DNA from: a bacterium
GTDB lineage: Bacteria > Planctomycetota > UBA1135 > UBA2386
DNA: 64,000 bases
Reading direction: 5' to 3'
Assembly (NCBI GenBank): GCA_030432695.1
Contig: JAUILN010000009.1
Span: 310,001 to 374,000, forward strand
Shown: positions 1 through 11,794 of the stretch, one piece after another
Position numbering within the stretch: position 1 is the stretch's first letter
Layout of the letters: each line of letters opens with the position of its first letter
Notes under the pieces: generated by a model
Database searches by the model: none
Told to the model about the DNA's origin: nothing
The model's input: only the letters and a program-made list of their open reading frames with translations
Program-made: the position numbers and the translations under genes

Positions 1-1
1 G

Positions 2-886
2 GTCTACGTCGACAATCCGTTGTTCGGGGCCGCGAGCCACGTGATGCAGAGCACTCGCGAGCCCGGTGGCGAGTTCGGCGCGCCGGTGCGGGTGGCGGAG
101 AATGTCGCTGCCGATGGGGTGCGGGTCGCACTCAACGAGGCCGGACGAATCGTGGTGGTCTGGCGGACCGAGAACGATGAGACCTTCGCCAAGGTTGACG
201 GCGGTCCGGCGCGCGAGCTGCGCAATGGCGATTCGGGGGGCTTCGATGACGAGGCTCGCCTGGCGGTGGCGGAGACCGGTCTGGCCTTCCTGCTCGACCC
301 GTTCCAGAGCTTCCGGCTCGGTACTGGCGGTGATTCGTGGGAACCCGAGTTCGAGGAGGTGGTGGCGCTGTCCCCCGGCGGCACCGCGCTGGCTGCGACC
401 CTCAGCGGTGGCGTGTTGCGCTTCAAGACCTTCGCGGAAACCAGCGGTTGGTCGGCGACCGCGACCGTGGCTCTCGGCGAGCCACGCGGCGCCGAGTTGG
501 CGGCGGTGATCGGCGACGACGGCGACCTGGCGCTTGCCTGGCGCGGCTTCGATGCGCAGGGCGTGTCGGTAGCGCGCGCGGTGCGGCGGATCGGTGGTGC
601 GTGGGGCCCGATCGACGACCTCGGACCGATGGATCGCGGCGACCTGCTGGCGCTGCGCGGAGCTCCCGCGGACTGCGCGGTGGTGTTCTCGGACGGCAAC
701 CAGGGTGCTGCGGTGTTCGGCTGCCGTGCCGGCTCCGAGGGCTTCCCCGCGGCGACTCGACTGGCCGACGCTGCGGCGCTCTCGCTGAGCAGTGCCGAAG
801 CGCTGGTGGTCGACGGCGGAGAGGGCGGTCCGGCCTTCGCCATCGTGCGCGCAGGCAGTCGGGAGCTACGATTCCAACGGCTGTGA
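2..886 (+). CDS. Partial propeller-like hypothetical protein (5' end outside the window)
   Basis: The reading frame is open from the first bases of the window to a TGA at 884-886, so the N-terminus is missing. A TTG at 20 would be an internal start, but the frame continues upstream of it. The visible 294 residues hold four or so repeats of about 50 residues with a strand pattern like 'VALNEAGRIVVVW' and 'AVIGDDGDLALAW', which resembles sialidase or WD-like propeller blades. No catalytic motif, transmembrane segment or anchor is visible. It is convergent with the kinase gene that follows. I do not recognise the family; an exported or surface beta-propeller is the most I would infer. Confidence 0.7.
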   Translation, partial: VYVDNPLFGAASHVMQSTREPGGEFGAPVRVAENVAADGVRVALNEAGRIVVVWRTENDETFAKVDGGPARELRNGDSGGFDDEARLAVAETGLAFLLDPFQSFRLGTGGDSWEPEFEEVVALSPGGTALAATLSGGVLRFKTFAETSGWSATATVALGEPRGAELAAVIGDDGDLALAWRGFDAQGVSVARAVRRIGGAWGPIDDLGPMDRGDLLALRGAPADCAVVFSDGNQGAAVFGCRAGSEGFPAATRLADAAALSLSSAEALVVDGGEGGPAFAIVRAGSRELRFQRL

Positions 887-975
887 GCTGAGCCTCGCGA
901 ATCCTCGCAGGGCGCCCCGCCCCGGTGCAGAAGGTGACTCCGGCGACGGTGAACGCGTCGGCGTGCCGGCCCCGA

Positions 976-3900
976 TCAGTCACCGAGACCGAGCGATCGC
1001 GCGATGTCGGAGGGAATCGGTGGGAACGCCACCTCGCGGGCCCAGGCGTCGACGTCGACGGGGATCAGCACCGGCACTTCGGTGAAGTAAACGAGCAGGT
1101 GGCTGCCCCCGAACAGGAAACCGCCGAGCTGGAGCAGCGGGTTCATCGTGGAGTAGCCCCAGATCGCCATCAGCGGCTGCATGTCGATCGACCACAGCGG
1201 CTGATCGGATCCAGGTCCGAAGACCGTCAGGCGATAGTCGAACTCGGTGACTTCGAGGCACGCGGCGAACGTCCCGCCGGGGGTGATGGCGAGTTCCCGC
1301 GAGTGTCTCGGGTCGCTGGTGCTCGCGGGGTCATCGATGCGGAGGCTGCGCAGGACGTTGCCGCCGTGGAGGTCGCGGATCTCGAGGAGACTCTCGTAGC
1401 TCACCGCCGCGGTGCGCCCGTTCGCGTCGGTGCAGGCCGCGACGATCGGCTCGTCGGTGGAGACCCGAGCGACGAGCGCGGCCGATGCTCGATCCAGAAT
1501 CTGCACTTCGTGATCCTCGATGTGGACGTCGAGACCGCTGAAGGTGTGCGCAACGTTCGGGAACGGGTCGGGGTCGTCTTCCCAGGGATGGAAGGTCACG
1601 TCGCGGGCGAACTCGTCGTCGGTCCAGATCGTGTCTGGGAGCGGCAAGGCGACGCGGGATACGTAGTTCGCGCCGGACTGGGTGTGCCAGCCGACCCGCA
1701 TGGCTTCGCGGTCACAGGAGATCCAGACGGGCGACGTCGTGTTTCCCAGATCCACTCCCTCGGGCAGGGCCATCCCAGAGCGGGCTGTCGCGGTGGCGAG
1801 CAGCGGGAACTGGCGCTGGCTGCGATCTCCTCGGCCATCGAGGTCGAACACTCCGAACGAACCGTCGTGCTGTCCGTAGACGACCTGCGTTGCGCCTGCG
1901 GTGAGAGCGACGACCTGCACCAGGCCCCCTGGGAAGCGGGCATTCGACAGTGGGCCCTCGACTGCGGCTCGATGGGTCACGATCCCGCTGACATCTGCTG
2001 TCGCGAACGCACCGGCCTCGAGCGCCACATCGTGGACGGCCAACAGGCCGGAGTAGCGATTGTCCCAGACCAGGCACTCGCCGATCTCGGTTCCGGCGAA
2101 CCATCGGGTGCCGACGTCTGCGAGCGCCGTCGGAGTTGCGCCCAGTCCACCGACGAAGAGGCCGGTGTGGGTCCAGATCCCGCCGGGGCGAATGACCCTT
2201 GACCACTCCATCTGGCCCTGCGAGAGGAAGTCGTCGCTGGTGAAGCTGGTGGTCCGGTAGGCGCCCGGCTTCTGCCACTCGTGCCAGCAGAATCTCGACG
2301 GTGCCCGGATAGCTGACGGGCTCACCAGGAGTTCGGCGCGAAGCGGGATGTCGAGGCTCTCCGGCGAGTCCGCGGCGGCAAGCGGCTCGGGGGCTTGCAT
2401 CGCGGCATCGAAGACGCGTAGCGCACCGTTCTTCAGCACCACCGCCAGCCTGGTTTGGTCGAGGCCCCACGCGGCGGTTGCCGGCCGGCCACCGAGGTCC
2501 ACCGATGTCCACGTCGTGCTGCCGAGACGATGCACCTCGACTCGCCGGTCGATCCCCAGAACGACTCCATCCCAGTCGGCGTGCAGCAGCGTCCGGGGTT
2601 GATCCGCTTCGAACTCGGCGATCATCACTCGCTGGCGGTCTGGCCGCAGGCGGCATGCGTGAGTCGCATCGAGTATCACGGCGCTCCCCGCTCCAGCCGG
2701 ATCGAAGACCGCATCCTCGGCTTCGACCACCAAGATCGGCCCGAAGTCGGGTGCCGGCCCGAGCAGAGCCACCGACGCCATGCCGCGCAGCATGGTTGTA
2801 TGCCCATCGTCGCTCAAGCCGATCTCGAGTACCTTGCCGACTGGACTGTCGATCGCGTGGGGTGTGTCGTCCTCGTCCGGCTGCCAGGCATGGATCGAGC
2901 CGTCCGCTGCTCTCGCGATCAGTAATCGACCGTCCCGCGAACACTCGAGCTGTTCGATGGGCTGTCCCGAGACGATGCTGACCCGTGCCTGCGGGAACCT
3001 CGTTGGCTGCGCGTGCAGACGATCCGGGGAATTCGGGTCGAAGGAGATCGCGGCGAGAGCCGCGCGAAGCAGCTCGCCGCGGGTCTCGGCGGTCGATGCG
3101 ATCTCTCTGGCTCGAGCTGCCAGCGCGACTCCCAGCCACGGGTCCTTGACACATTCGCGTGCTGCCAGCGTCGTGAGCGTCGCGACGCGCGTCGCATCGC
3201 TCGTCTCCATGCTCGCCGTGCCGGTCGGCGGGTTCGTCCACCAGAAGGCGAGTCCGACCGCGAGTCCGAGTACGAGGCTCGACAGGACACCGCGGTGTCG
3301 TCGCACCGGACGCAGCGCGCGCCTCAGCACGCCAGCCGGCCGCGCCCTGGTCGGCTCACCCGTAGCCCAGGCCCGCAGGTCCGCTGCGAACTCTGCGACC
3401 GCCGCGTAGCGCCGTTCGGAGTCCTTCTCGATTGCCTTCAGGCAGACCGCTTCGAGATCCCTCGGGATCGCTGGGTTCGACCGCCGTGGCGCCGGCGGAT
3501 CGTCCATCAGGATCTGCTTGTAGAGCCGCTGCGTGGTCTCCCCCTCGAACGGCAGCCGGCGGGTCAACAGCTCGTAGAGCACCACGCCCAGCGAGTAGAC
3601 GTCGGCGCGATGGTCGATCGGGATGCGTCGCGCGGCCAGCATCTCGGGCGCGACGTAGGCCGGCGTGCCCGCCAGGGAACCGGTCAAGGTCAGGGTCATC
3701 TCGCCCTGCAGCCGCGCCAGTCCGAAGTCGAGCAGCTTGGGAGCGCCGTTCGCGTCGACGAGGAGGTTGCCGGGGCTGATGTCGAGATGGTGCACGCCCC
3801 GCTCGTGCGCGTGCTGGAGCGCGTCCGCGGCCGCCGCGACGAATGGGACCACGGCGCGGATCCGGGCCGGGTCGTCGGTCGGCCCGCGGAGCATCGTGGG

Positions 3901-4377
3901 CGCGTCGGCCGAAGCCGCGACGAGCCAGCCGCGCAGGTCGCGGCCCTCGACCAACTCCATCGCGAACCACGGCGTGCCCCGGTCGTCGCCGAACTCGAAG
4001 ACCTGCACGATGCCGGGATGGGCCAACCGCGCGATCGCCCGCGACTCGCGGACGAACCGCGCCCGCAGCTCCTCGCTGGCGGAGCGCCAGCCGTGCAGGA
4101 CCTTGAGCGCGACCTCCCGCTTCAGTGCCGGGTCCCAGGCCCGATGCACCACGCCCATCCCGCCGCGGCCGATCTCGCCGCGCAGCACGAAGCGATCGAT
4201 GCGCTCGACGTCCCCGTCGCCGGCCTCGGCGACCCACTCGCGGATCAGCGTGGCGTGCTCGGGGAAGCGCGCGCAGACCGATTCGAGAGCTGCCGGTCGC
4301 TCGGCCCCGCCGAGGGCCAAGACGCGGAGGATCTCCTCCTCCACGTTCCCGGGTAGCGGCTCGGTAGGCTCCAGCAT
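976..4377 (-). CDS. Serine/threonine protein kinase with transmembrane helix and C-terminal propeller-like sensor
   Basis: Hanks-type kinase, 1133 residues from the ATG at 4377; an in-frame ATG 11 codons upstream is possible but adds only a non-conserved tail. A short helical N-terminal segment (about 12-50) precedes the kinase domain (62-345): glycine loop [11 protein letters not shown], Lys92, catalytic loop HLDISPGN with Asp199, DFG at 217-219 and APE at 243-245. The usual HRD arginine is Leu, so it is a non-RD kinase; the ISP form of the loop is common in bacterial kinases. One transmembrane helix lies at about 364-380. The rest, some 740 residues, has WD-like blades such as 'LECSRDGRLLIARAADGSIHAW', presumably a ligand- or protein-binding propeller outside the membrane. 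It is divergent from the next kinase gene. Substrates cannot be read from the sequence. Confidence 0.93.
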   Translation of the reverse strand: MLEPTEPLPGNVEEEILRVLALGGAERPAALESVCARFPEHATLIREWVAEAGDGDVERIDRFVLRGEIGRGGMGVVHRAWDPALKREVALKVLHGWRSASEELRARFVRESRAIARLAHPGIVQVFEFGDDRGTPWFAMELVEGRDLRGWLVAASADAPTMLRGPTDDPARIRAVVPFVAAAADALQHAHERGVHHLDISPGNLLVDANGAPKLLDFGLARLQGEMTLTLTGSLAGTPAYVAPEMLAARRIPIDHRADVYSLGVVLYELLTRRLPFEGETTQRLYKQILMDDPPAPRRSNPAIPRDLEAVCLKAIEKDSERRYAAVAEFAADLRAWATGEPTRARPAGVLRRALRPVRRHRGVLSSLVLGLAVGLAFWWTNPPTGTASMETSDATRVATLTTLAARECVKDPWLGVALAARAREIASTAETRGELLRAALAAISFDPNSPDRLHAQPTRFPQARVSIVSGQPIEQLECSRDGRLLIARAADGSIHAWQPDEDDTPHAIDSPVGKVLEIGLSDDGHTTMLRGMASVALLGPAPDFGPILVVEAEDAVFDPAGAGSAVILDATHACRLRPDRQRVMIAEFEADQPRTLLHADWDGVVLGIDRRVEVHRLGSTTWTSVDLGGRPATAAWGLDQTRLAVVLKNGALRVFDAAMQAPEPLAAADSPESLDIPLRAELLVSPSAIRAPSRFCWHEWQKPGAYRTTSFTSDDFLSQGQMEWSRVIRPGGIWTHTGLFVGGLGATPTALADVGTRWFAGTEIGECLVWDNRYSGLLAVHDVALEAGAFATADVSGIVTHRAAVEGPLSNARFPGGLVQVVALTAGATQVVYGQHDGSFGVFDLDGRGDRSQRQFPLLATATARSGMALPEGVDLGNTTSPVWISCDREAMRVGWHTQSGANYVSRVALPLPDTIWTDDEFARDVTFHPWEDDPDPFPNVAHTFSGLDVHIEDHEVQILDRASAALVARVSTDEPIVAACTDANGRTAAVSYESLLEIRDLHGGNVLRSLRIDDPASTSDPRHSRELAITPGGTFAACLEVTEFDYRLTVFGPGSDQPLWSIDMQPLMAIWGYSTMNPLLQLGGFLFGGSHLLVYFTEVPVLIPVDVDAWAREVAFPPIPSDIARSLGLGD

Positions 4378-4460
4378 CGGCTGCCAGAGTCTACCTGGAC
4401 CTCGCGGCATCCCCGAGTTGACCTCGCGGAGCGGCTGCGTGACGGTTCCGGACGACCGCC
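4378..4460. promoter_or_regulatory. Divergent intergenic region between two kinase genes
   Basis: These 83 bases separate the starts of two oppositely transcribed kinase genes and must hold both promoters or leaders. I see no clear -35/-10 pair or operator; GC content is too high to call boxes by eye. Confidence 0.35.
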
Positions 4461-7400
4461 ATGCACGACTCGCTTCCCGATCTCCCCGCCCCGCTCGAAT
4501 CGGCGATCCTGGACCTCCTGGCGGTCGACGGCCCGGACCGGCGTGAACGGGTCGCAGGGCTCTGTGCCGACCACCCCGAACACGCCGAGGCCATCCGGGC
4601 CTGGGTGCTGCGTGCGACCACGCGGCCGCCGGAGCGCATCGGGTCGTTCGAGATCGTCGAGGAGCTCGGCCGCGGGGGGATGGGCGTGGTCTACCGCGCG
4701 CGGCAAGGTGAGCCGCTGCCGCGCACGGTCGCGATCAAGGTGGTGAAGGCCGAGGCGGCGACGCCGCAGGTGTTGGCGCGGTTCGAACTCGAGCGCCGCA
4801 CGCTCGCGACCTTGAGCCATCCCTTCATCGGCAGCGTCCTCGATGCCGGCGAGACCGCGGCGGGCGAGCCGTACTTCGTGATGGAGCACGTCGCGGGCGT
4901 CCCCGTGACCACCTGGTGCCAGCGCGGTCGTTCGACCGTGGAGGAGCGCCTGCGCCTGGTGCAGAAGATCTGCCAGGGCGTGCACCATGCCCACCAGCGC
5001 GGCGTGATCCACCGTGACCTGAAGCCCGCGAACGTGCTGGTGACGACGGCGGGAGACCAGACGCTGCCGAAGATCCTCGACTTCGGACTCGCCAAGGTGA
5101 CGGCGCGAGAGGTCGGCGAGCCGGACACGCCGACGCTGCCGGGCCACGTGTTGGGAACGCCGGAATACATGGCGCCCGAGCAGGCGGGACTGGGCGGTCA
5201 GCCGGCGGACGTGCGCGCCGACGTGTACTCGCTCGGCGTGATCCTCTACGAACTGCTGACCGGCAGCCTACCGTTCTCGACCGCGCGGCTGCGCGACGCC
5301 GGACCCGTCGAAGGGCTGCGCGTCCTCCAGGAGGAGGAACCGCCGCGCCCCGGCGCGCGGCTGCGGGAGGATCCGCAACTTGCGGCCGACCACGCCGAGT
5401 CCTGTGGCACCAGCGCCGCGCGGCTCTCGCGCCAGCTCGACGGCGACCTCGGTTGGGTCGTGATGCGCGCGCTCGAGAAGGTGCCGTCCCGCCGCTACGG
5501 CTCGGCGGCGGAGCTGAGCGACGACCTCGAGCGTTACCTCGACGGCCGCGCGGTCCACGCCGGTGCGCCGTCGACCCGCTACCGACTCGGCAAGTTCGTG
5601 CGGCGGCACCGGGTGCCGGTCGTCGCCGCAGGTGTCGTCGCGATTGCGCTGGTCGTCGCGGCGATCACGTCGACGTCGTTCTGGCTGATCGCCCGGGACG
5701 AAGCCGATCGCAAGAGCGAGGCGCTCGGCCGGGTCGAGGACCTGGCGACGTTCATGATCCGCGACGCCACGCCGCGGCTCGAGGCGGCGGGGCAGCTCGA
5801 TCTCATCCAGGAGATCTCCGAGCGCTACGAGGAGGTCTTCCTCGACGTGCTCGCGGACGCGGGCACGGGACAGACCGGCCACCTGCGCGCCGAGGTCTGC
5901 TCGGTCCTCGCCAACCTCGCGCTTCGGAATGGAGAGCCCGGGCGGGCTCTCGAGCTCATCGGGCGCGCCGACGCGATCCTGGAGGGCGTCGGGTCTGCGG
6001 GGACGGCCGAGGCCGCCGGTCAACTACGCATGGATCGGGTGCGGGCGGCGGAACTCCGCGCGAGCGTGCTGCTGAGGCAGGGCGACCCGGTAGGGGCGGG
6101 CGCTGCGTTGACCGTCGCGGAGAACCTCATCGTCGCGGCGGAGGATGCCGGAGTCCTGTCCACCGGCCTGGTCCTCGCGCTCGGAAGGACGGGTCTGCTT
6201 CGTTCCAAGATCGCCTCCTCGCGCGGGGACTTCGCGGCCGCCTACGAGGCCCTCGAGCGGGGATTCGAGGCGCTCGAACTCCTCGGCGAGGAGTCGACCG
6301 GCTCGGCCGAGACCGCCCGGAACCTGCGCGTCGTCCTCCTCATCGAGCAGGGCCGGACCAGCCTGCAGCTGCGCGAGTTCGCGCGAGCCCGGACCGAGTT
6401 CGAGGCGGCGATCTCCGCCCTCGAGGAGGTCGTCGACGAGCAGCCCTGGAACACCGCCGAGTTGGCCAACCTGGCCGGCTGCCACCTGCAGGTCGCCCAG
6501 CTCGCCGAGGCGTTTCTCGATCACGACGAGGCGCGTGCTCACTGTGAACGAGCTGTCGAGATCCTCGAACCGATCACGGCGTCACGGCCAGAACAACTGC
6601 ACTTCGCGCGTAGCCTCGCCTCGGCCTACTACCAGCTCTCGCAGTGCGTCGAGACCCTCGCCGGCCAACGCGAGGCGATCGAGGGTGCAATCCGTCTGGA
6701 GCGCCACATCGCCGCCCTCGACCCGACCCACGTCGACGCGAGGGTGAACCTGGCGCTGAGCCTGGAGGCCGCCGCGGGACTCGCCGGGGAGGGCCGGGAG
6801 TTCGACGCCGCGTTGGAGCATGTCCGCGAGGCAGTGGCGCTGTTCGAGTCGGCGATCCGCGACACCGACGACCCGGTCCTCCTGTACCACTCGCTCGGTT
6901 CGGTCCGCCTGCAGAAGGCGGGGCTGCATCGGGCGATGAAGGACCTCCTGGCGGCGAAGGAGGAGCTGCTCACCGCGATCGACTGCTCGGGGCGCGCCGT
7001 GGCCGCGCAACCGGACAACAGCGACTTCCTCTACAACGTGGGCCTTCAGCGGACCATTCTCGCCGAGGTCCTCGCGGAACTCGGCGAACTCGCTGCGGCC
7101 CGCCAGGAGTTCGAACGAGCCGGCGAGATCCTCGGTGCGGTCGTGGCGCGATCGCCCGAGCCGGACAACGTGCTCGTGCTCATGGAACTGAAACGGGACG
7201 CGGCGGAGCACGCCGGCCGGCTCGGTCGCTACGACGAGGCCGACCGACTGCATCGCCAGGCTCTGGATCTGCTCGACGGCCTGCCGGAGGCGGCTGCCCG
7301 TTCCGTTCCGATCGTCCGTCGCCGCCTGGAGGTCCTGCAGCGCTTCGCTTCCCAGCTCGACCACGGGCAGCTGCGGGCGGAGGAGGCCCTGCCGTACGCC

Positions 7401-8069
7401 GAGGAGGCAGTCGGATTGGCGATGGCCCTGGTCGAGGCCGATCCGTCGATGCCCGCCTATCGATACAACGCGGCCGTGGTCTGCCGTACGCTCGCCGATG
7501 CACTGACTCGCCTCGACCGTTCGGGTGAGGCCGAGGCGATCTTGGAGCAGGGCCTCGAGGTGCTGGGCAGCCAGGCAGACGAGCGGGCTGGGGAGATCCG
7601 GGGCCGTCTCGCCGAGTTCCGTTCGGTCGAGGTCCTCGGTCGCGAGGAGTCCAGCGAGGCTCGGGCCGAACTCGCTTGGGGATTGCAGCGCCGTGCCCGC
7701 TACGGGGACAGCGCTCGCCAGTTCGCGCGCCTCTTGGAGGAGCCGCTCGAAGACCTCGACGAGCGCGCCGATCTGCTCGTTGGCGGCGCCCAGTCGGCCG
7801 CGATGCTGGCGGCCGATTCCGAGGACTGGGCGATGCGTGCGCTGGAGTGGCTGGCCGAGTATTGCGAGATCAAACGTCTGGCGCTGCAGTCGATCGAGCG
7901 CGCTCTCGAGGGTTCGGAAGGCATCGAGCGCTCTCGGCATCTGGCCGCGCTCGCGCGTACGCGTGCGATTCTGCAGCGGCTCAGGGATGGGGATCCACGC
8001 TTCGCCGCGCTGCGCGATCGGCCGGCCTTCCAGGCGGCGTTCGGCTCGCTCGGACTCGAGGCGCAGTAG
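4461..8069 (+). CDS. Serine/threonine protein kinase with transmembrane helix and TPR-like C-terminal half
   Basis: Hanks-type kinase of 1202 residues. An N-terminal helical segment (13-50) resembles that of the divergent neighbour. The kinase domain spans about 62-365: loop GRGGMGVVY, Lys93, HRDLKPAN at 184-191, DFG at 207-209 and APE at 238-240, so all key catalytic residues are present. One hydrophobic helix (about 384-410) follows a basic stretch. From about 420 to the end the sequence is a long alpha-helical repeat array (Ala/Glu/Leu-rich, repeats such as '[15 protein letters not shown]'), typical of TPR tails in Planctomycetes and Acidobacteria kinases. The tail probably binds partner proteins on the other side of the membrane. 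The start is the ATG preceding the conserved N-terminal helix. Confidence 0.94.
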   Translation: MHDSLPDLPAPLESAILDLLAVDGPDRRERVAGLCADHPEHAEAIRAWVLRATTRPPERIGSFEIVEELGRGGMGVVYRARQGEPLPRTVAIKVVKAEAATPQVLARFELERRTLATLSHPFIGSVLDAGETAAGEPYFVMEHVAGVPVTTWCQRGRSTVEERLRLVQKICQGVHHAHQRGVIHRDLKPANVLVTTAGDQTLPKILDFGLAKVTAREVGEPDTPTLPGHVLGTPEYMAPEQAGLGGQPADVRADVYSLGVILYELLTGSLPFSTARLRDAGPVEGLRVLQEEEPPRPGARLREDPQLAADHAESCGTSAARLSRQLDGDLGWVVMRALEKVPSRRYGSAAELSDDLERYLDGRAVHAGAPSTRYRLGKFVRRHRVPVVAAGVVAIALVVAAITSTSFWLIARDEADRKSEALGRVEDLATFMIRDATPRLEAAGQLDLIQEISERYEEVFLDVLADAGTGQTGHLRAEVCSVLANLALRNGEPGRALELIGRADAILEGVGSAGTAEAAGQLRMDRVRAAELRASVLLRQGDPVGAGAALTVAENLIVAAEDAGVLSTGLVLALGRTGLLRSKIASSRGDFAAAYEALERGFEALELLGEESTGSAETARNLRVVLLIEQGRTSLQLREFARARTEFEAAISALEEVVDEQPWNTAELANLAGCHLQVAQLAEAFLDHDEARAHCERAVEILEPITASRPEQLHFARSLASAYYQLSQCVETLAGQREAIEGAIRLERHIAALDPTHVDARVNLALSLEAAAGLAGEGREFDAALEHVREAVALFESAIRDTDDPVLLYHSLGSVRLQKAGLHRAMKDLLAAKEELLTAIDCSGRAVAAQPDNSDFLYNVGLQRTILAEVLAELGELAAARQEFERAGEILGAVVARSPEPDNVLVLMELKRDAAEHAGRLGRYDEADRLHRQALDLLDGLPEAAARSVPIVRRRLEVLQRFASQLDHGQLRAEEALPYAEEAVGLAMALVEADPSMPAYRYNAAVVCRTLADALTRLDRSGEAEAILEQGLEVLGSQADERAGEIRGRLAEFRSVEVLGREESSEARAELAWGLQRRARYGDSARQFARLLEEPLEDLDERADLLVGGAQSAAMLAADSEDWAMRALEWLAEYCEIKRLALQSIERALEGSEGIERSRHLAALARTRAILQRLRDGDPRFAALRDRPAFQAAFGSLGLEAQ

Positions 8070-8079
8070 GAATCGCCGG

Positions 8080-8106
8080 ATTACCGCGCTGTAAGGCGCG
8101 GGTAAT
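8080..8106 (+). terminator. Possible stem-loop after the kinase gene
   Basis: An inverted repeat (ATTACCGCGC at 8080-8089 against GCGCGGGTAAT at 8096-8106, one bulged G) begins 10 bases after the kinase stop codon. It could end the kinase transcript before the MoxR operon. There is no T-run, so a Rho-independent terminator is not secure. Confidence 0.35.
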
Positions 8107-8189
8107 GGACCGCCTCGTCTCAGGTCGCAGCCGCGGGCGATGGGCTCGCGGCACTCGCTTCAGACCCGAGCAGAGGAGCCTCCGAGTCC

Positions 8190-9224
<1,035 letters not shown>

Positions 9225-9273
9225 GCGGCGCGCGAGGCAACCCACCGATCGAGGAGCACACGGAGGAGATCTG

Positions 9274-10182
9274 ATGCAGACAGCCGAGAGAACCCGGGAG
9301 CTGGTCGCGAAGGTCCAGGCGATCGAGCTGAAGGCCCGCCGCACCGTCGAGTCGTCACTGAGTGGCGCCTGGCGGTCGGTGTTCCGCGGCCGCGGCATGG
9401 ACTTCGAGGAGACCCGGCCCTACGCGCCGGGTGACGAGGTGCGGGCGATCGACTGGAACGTCACCGCGCGGACCGGTGCGCCGCACGTCAAGCAGTTCGC
9501 CGAGGAGCGTGACCTCACACTGATGCTGTTGGTCGACGTCAGCGCCTCGACGTTGTTCGGCTCGGGTCTCGGTGGGAGCAACCGCGACCACATCGCCGAA
9601 CTCGCCGCGGTGCTCGCGCTGTCGGCGCAGCGCCAGAACGACGCGGTCGGGCTGGTGCTGTTCTCCGACCGGGTCGAGGGCTTCCTGCCGCCGGGCAAGG
9701 GGCGCGAGCACGTGCTCCGCCTGATCCGCGAGATCCTGGCCTGCGAGCCGGCGCACCGTGGCACCGACCTCGGCACCGGTCTCGACCTGCTGCTGGCCTT
9801 CGGTCTGCCCGCGTCGATGACCGTGCTGGTCTCGGACTTCGCCGGTGTGCCGGCCGAGCTGCCCGCCGACCTCGTGCGCAAGCTGCGCACCGTGACCTGC
9901 CGGCACGACCTGCTCGCGTTGGCGGTCGACGACCCGCTCGAGTTCGAGCCGCCGGCGATCGGGCCGGTGCTGCTCGAAGACCTGGAGTCCGGCGATCAGG
10001 TCGAGCTGGACCTGCGCTCGCGGCGGGTCCGCAAGGCCTGGATCGACGAGGCGACGACCCGGCGGCGCGCGTTGCGCCGCGGCCTGCGGCGCTTCGGTGT
10101 GGATCTGTACGAGACGCGCACCGACCGGCCGTACCTGCCGGTGCTGCTGCGCATGTTCCACGGCGAGGGAGGAAGACGATGA
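9274..10182 (+). CDS. DUF58 domain protein (MoxR partner)
   Basis: A 302-residue cytosolic protein with the DUF58 signature 'GDEVRAIDWNVTARTG' near residues 50-70, followed by 'RDLTLMLLVDVSAS', a VWA-like metal-site segment. DUF58 proteins are almost always encoded beside MoxR ATPases. There is no transmembrane helix, whereas many DUF58 proteins have two at the N-terminus, so this is the short form. The stop overlaps the next start by 4 bases (ATGA), which indicates translational coupling. The role in the complex is inferred from context only. Confidence 0.93.
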   Translation: MQTAERTRELVAKVQAIELKARRTVESSLSGAWRSVFRGRGMDFEETRPYAPGDEVRAIDWNVTARTGAPHVKQFAEERDLTLMLLVDVSASTLFGSGLGGSNRDHIAELAAVLALSAQRQNDAVGLVLFSDRVEGFLPPGKGREHVLRLIREILACEPAHRGTDLGTGLDLLLAFGLPASMTVLVSDFAGVPAELPADLVRKLRTVTCRHDLLALAVDDPLEFEPPAIGPVLLEDLESGDQVELDLRSRRVRKAWIDEATTRRRALRRGLRRFGVDLYETRTDRPYLPVLLRMFHGEGGRR

Positions 10183-10781
10183 AGACCCCGTTCCCGATTC
10201 TCGGCGCGGCGCTGGCGCCCATCCACGGCATCGCCGCACAGCAACCCGGCTCGGGTGGCGACATCCGCGGCCTGCACGACGCGCTCGCGATCCCTGCCGC
10301 CGGTGCCGGCATGGCCTGGCTGTGGTGGGCGGTCCCGGTCGCGGTCTGCGGACTGGGCCTCTGCAGTTGGTGGCTGGCGGCGCGCAAGCTCGGCCGGCAG
10401 ACCGACGCGCCCGGGCCCGCCGACGTCGCCCGCGCCACCTTGTCCAGGGCCGATGCCGAACGGCTGGCCGCTGGCGGCGATCCGGCGCTGGCCGCGGTGC
10501 TGCTGCAGGCGGCGCTGCGCAGCTACCTGCAGGCGCGCTGCGAGCTGCCGGCCGAGGCGCGGACCGCACACGAACTCGCGGAGGTGCTGCAGGCCGAAGC
10601 GTTCGGCGAACCCTCGCTGCTGCGCCGCTTCGCGCCGCAGGTGATCCGCCTGTTGCACGCCTGCGACGACGCGGTCTACGCCCAGCAGCCGATCGGCGCG
10701 GCCGAGTGGGGCGAGTTCTCCGCGACCGTCGACCAGCTCATCGACGCCCGGGAACGCGAGCTGGCGGGGGCGGCGCGATGA
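10179..10781 (+). CDS. DUF4381-like small membrane protein
   Basis: A 200-residue protein with an N-terminal signal-like segment (to about residue 22, ending IAAQQ), one clear transmembrane helix (WLWWAVPVAVCGLGLCSWWL, about 46-65) and a charged helical cytoplasmic part. Its size, topology and place between DUF58 and BatA match the DUF4381 family seen in MoxR-VWA operons, but no invariant motif proves it. It is coupled by ATGA overlaps to genes on both sides. It may hold the ATPase or VWA partners at the membrane; this is inference from context. Confidence 0.75.
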   Translation: MKTPFPILGAALAPIHGIAAQQPGSGGDIRGLHDALAIPAAGAGMAWLWWAVPVAVCGLGLCSWWLAARKLGRQTDAPGPADVARATLSRADAERLAAGGDPALAAVLLQAALRSYLQARCELPAEARTAHELAEVLQAEAFGEPSLLRRFAPQVIRLLHACDDAVYAQQPIGAAEWGEFSATVDQLIDARERELAGAAR

Positions 10782-11782
10782 TCCGCTTCCTGCACCCCGA
10801 CCTGCTGTGGCTGCTCGGCGTGGTGCCGCTGGCGCTCCTGTGGCGGTCGCGACGCGGGGCCGCGGGAGGCGCCCTGCGGATCACCTCGACCGGTGTCGCG
10901 CGGGCCGTCGGCGGCGTGGCGCGGCGTAGCCACTTCGGCCGCATCGTGCCGGTGCTGCGTGCCGCCTCGCTCACCGCCGCGGTGGTCGGCCTCGCCCGTC
11001 CGCAGCTCGGCCACGAGTCCTCGGAGGTCGAGGTCAGCGGTGTCGACATCGTGCTCGCGGTCGACGTGTCACGCTCGATGGAGGCGTTGGACTTCGAGAT
11101 GGACGGCCAGCGGGTCGACCGCCTCGACGTCGTCAAGCACGTGGTCGGCGAGTTCATCGACAAGCGGCCCAACGACCGCATCGGTCTGATCGCGTTCGCC
11201 GGCCGGCCCTACCTGGTCAGCCCGCTGACCCTCGACCACGACTGGCTGCAGCAACGCCTGAAGAGCCTGCACACCGGGATGATCGAGGACGGCACCGCGA
11301 TCGGCTCGGCGCTCGCCTCGGCGACCAACCGCCTCCACGAGGAGGACGGCGAGTCGCGGATCGTGGTGCTGCTCACCGACGGCATGAACAACGCCGGCTC
11401 GCTGTCGCCCCTGGCGGCCGCCGAGGCCGCCAAGGCGCTGGGCGTGAAGGCCTACACGATCGCTGCCGGGACCAAGGGCGAGGTGCCGATCCCGATGCAG
11501 GACGTGTTCGGACGGACCACGATCGGCAACGCGCAGGTCGACATCGACGAGGACTCGCTGCGCGAGATCGCCGACGTGACCGCGGGCCAGTTCTTCCGCG
11601 CCACCGACACCGACTCGTTGACCCGCATCTACGACCGGATCGACGAGCTCGAGACCACCGACCGCACGCTGCACCAGGAGGTGCACTGGTCGGAGCTGTT
11701 CACCTGGTTCGCCGGCCTCGCCGCCGCCCTCGTGGCGCTGGAGCTGGCGCTCGCCGCGACCTGGTTGCGCCGGCTGCCCTGA
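10778..11782 (+). CDS. batA: BatA-like membrane VWA-domain protein
   Basis: A 334-residue protein starting at the ATG at 10778, which overlaps the upstream stop by 4 bases; longer in-frame extensions would run over the preceding gene. It begins with the Bat-type signature 'MIRFLHPDLLWLLGVVPLAL' (membrane helix), has a second hydrophobic stretch, then a VWA domain from about residue 88 with an intact metal-ion site DVSRS, and ends in a helix (about 310-328). This is the BatA/BatB architecture, with the VWA domain in the periplasm. The family was described in aerotolerance operons of Bacteroides and Leptospira, though its true job is unsettled. Confidence 0.92.
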   Translation: MIRFLHPDLLWLLGVVPLALLWRSRRGAAGGALRITSTGVARAVGGVARRSHFGRIVPVLRAASLTAAVVGLARPQLGHESSEVEVSGVDIVLAVDVSRSMEALDFEMDGQRVDRLDVVKHVVGEFIDKRPNDRIGLIAFAGRPYLVSPLTLDHDWLQQRLKSLHTGMIEDGTAIGSALASATNRLHEEDGESRIVVLLTDGMNNAGSLSPLAAAEAAKALGVKAYTIAAGTKGEVPIPMQDVFGRTTIGNAQVDIDEDSLREIADVTAGQFFRATDTDSLTRIYDRIDELETTDRTLHQEVHWSELFTWFAGLAAALVALELALAATWLRRLP

Positions 11783-11794
11783 GGGCGCCGCGTT

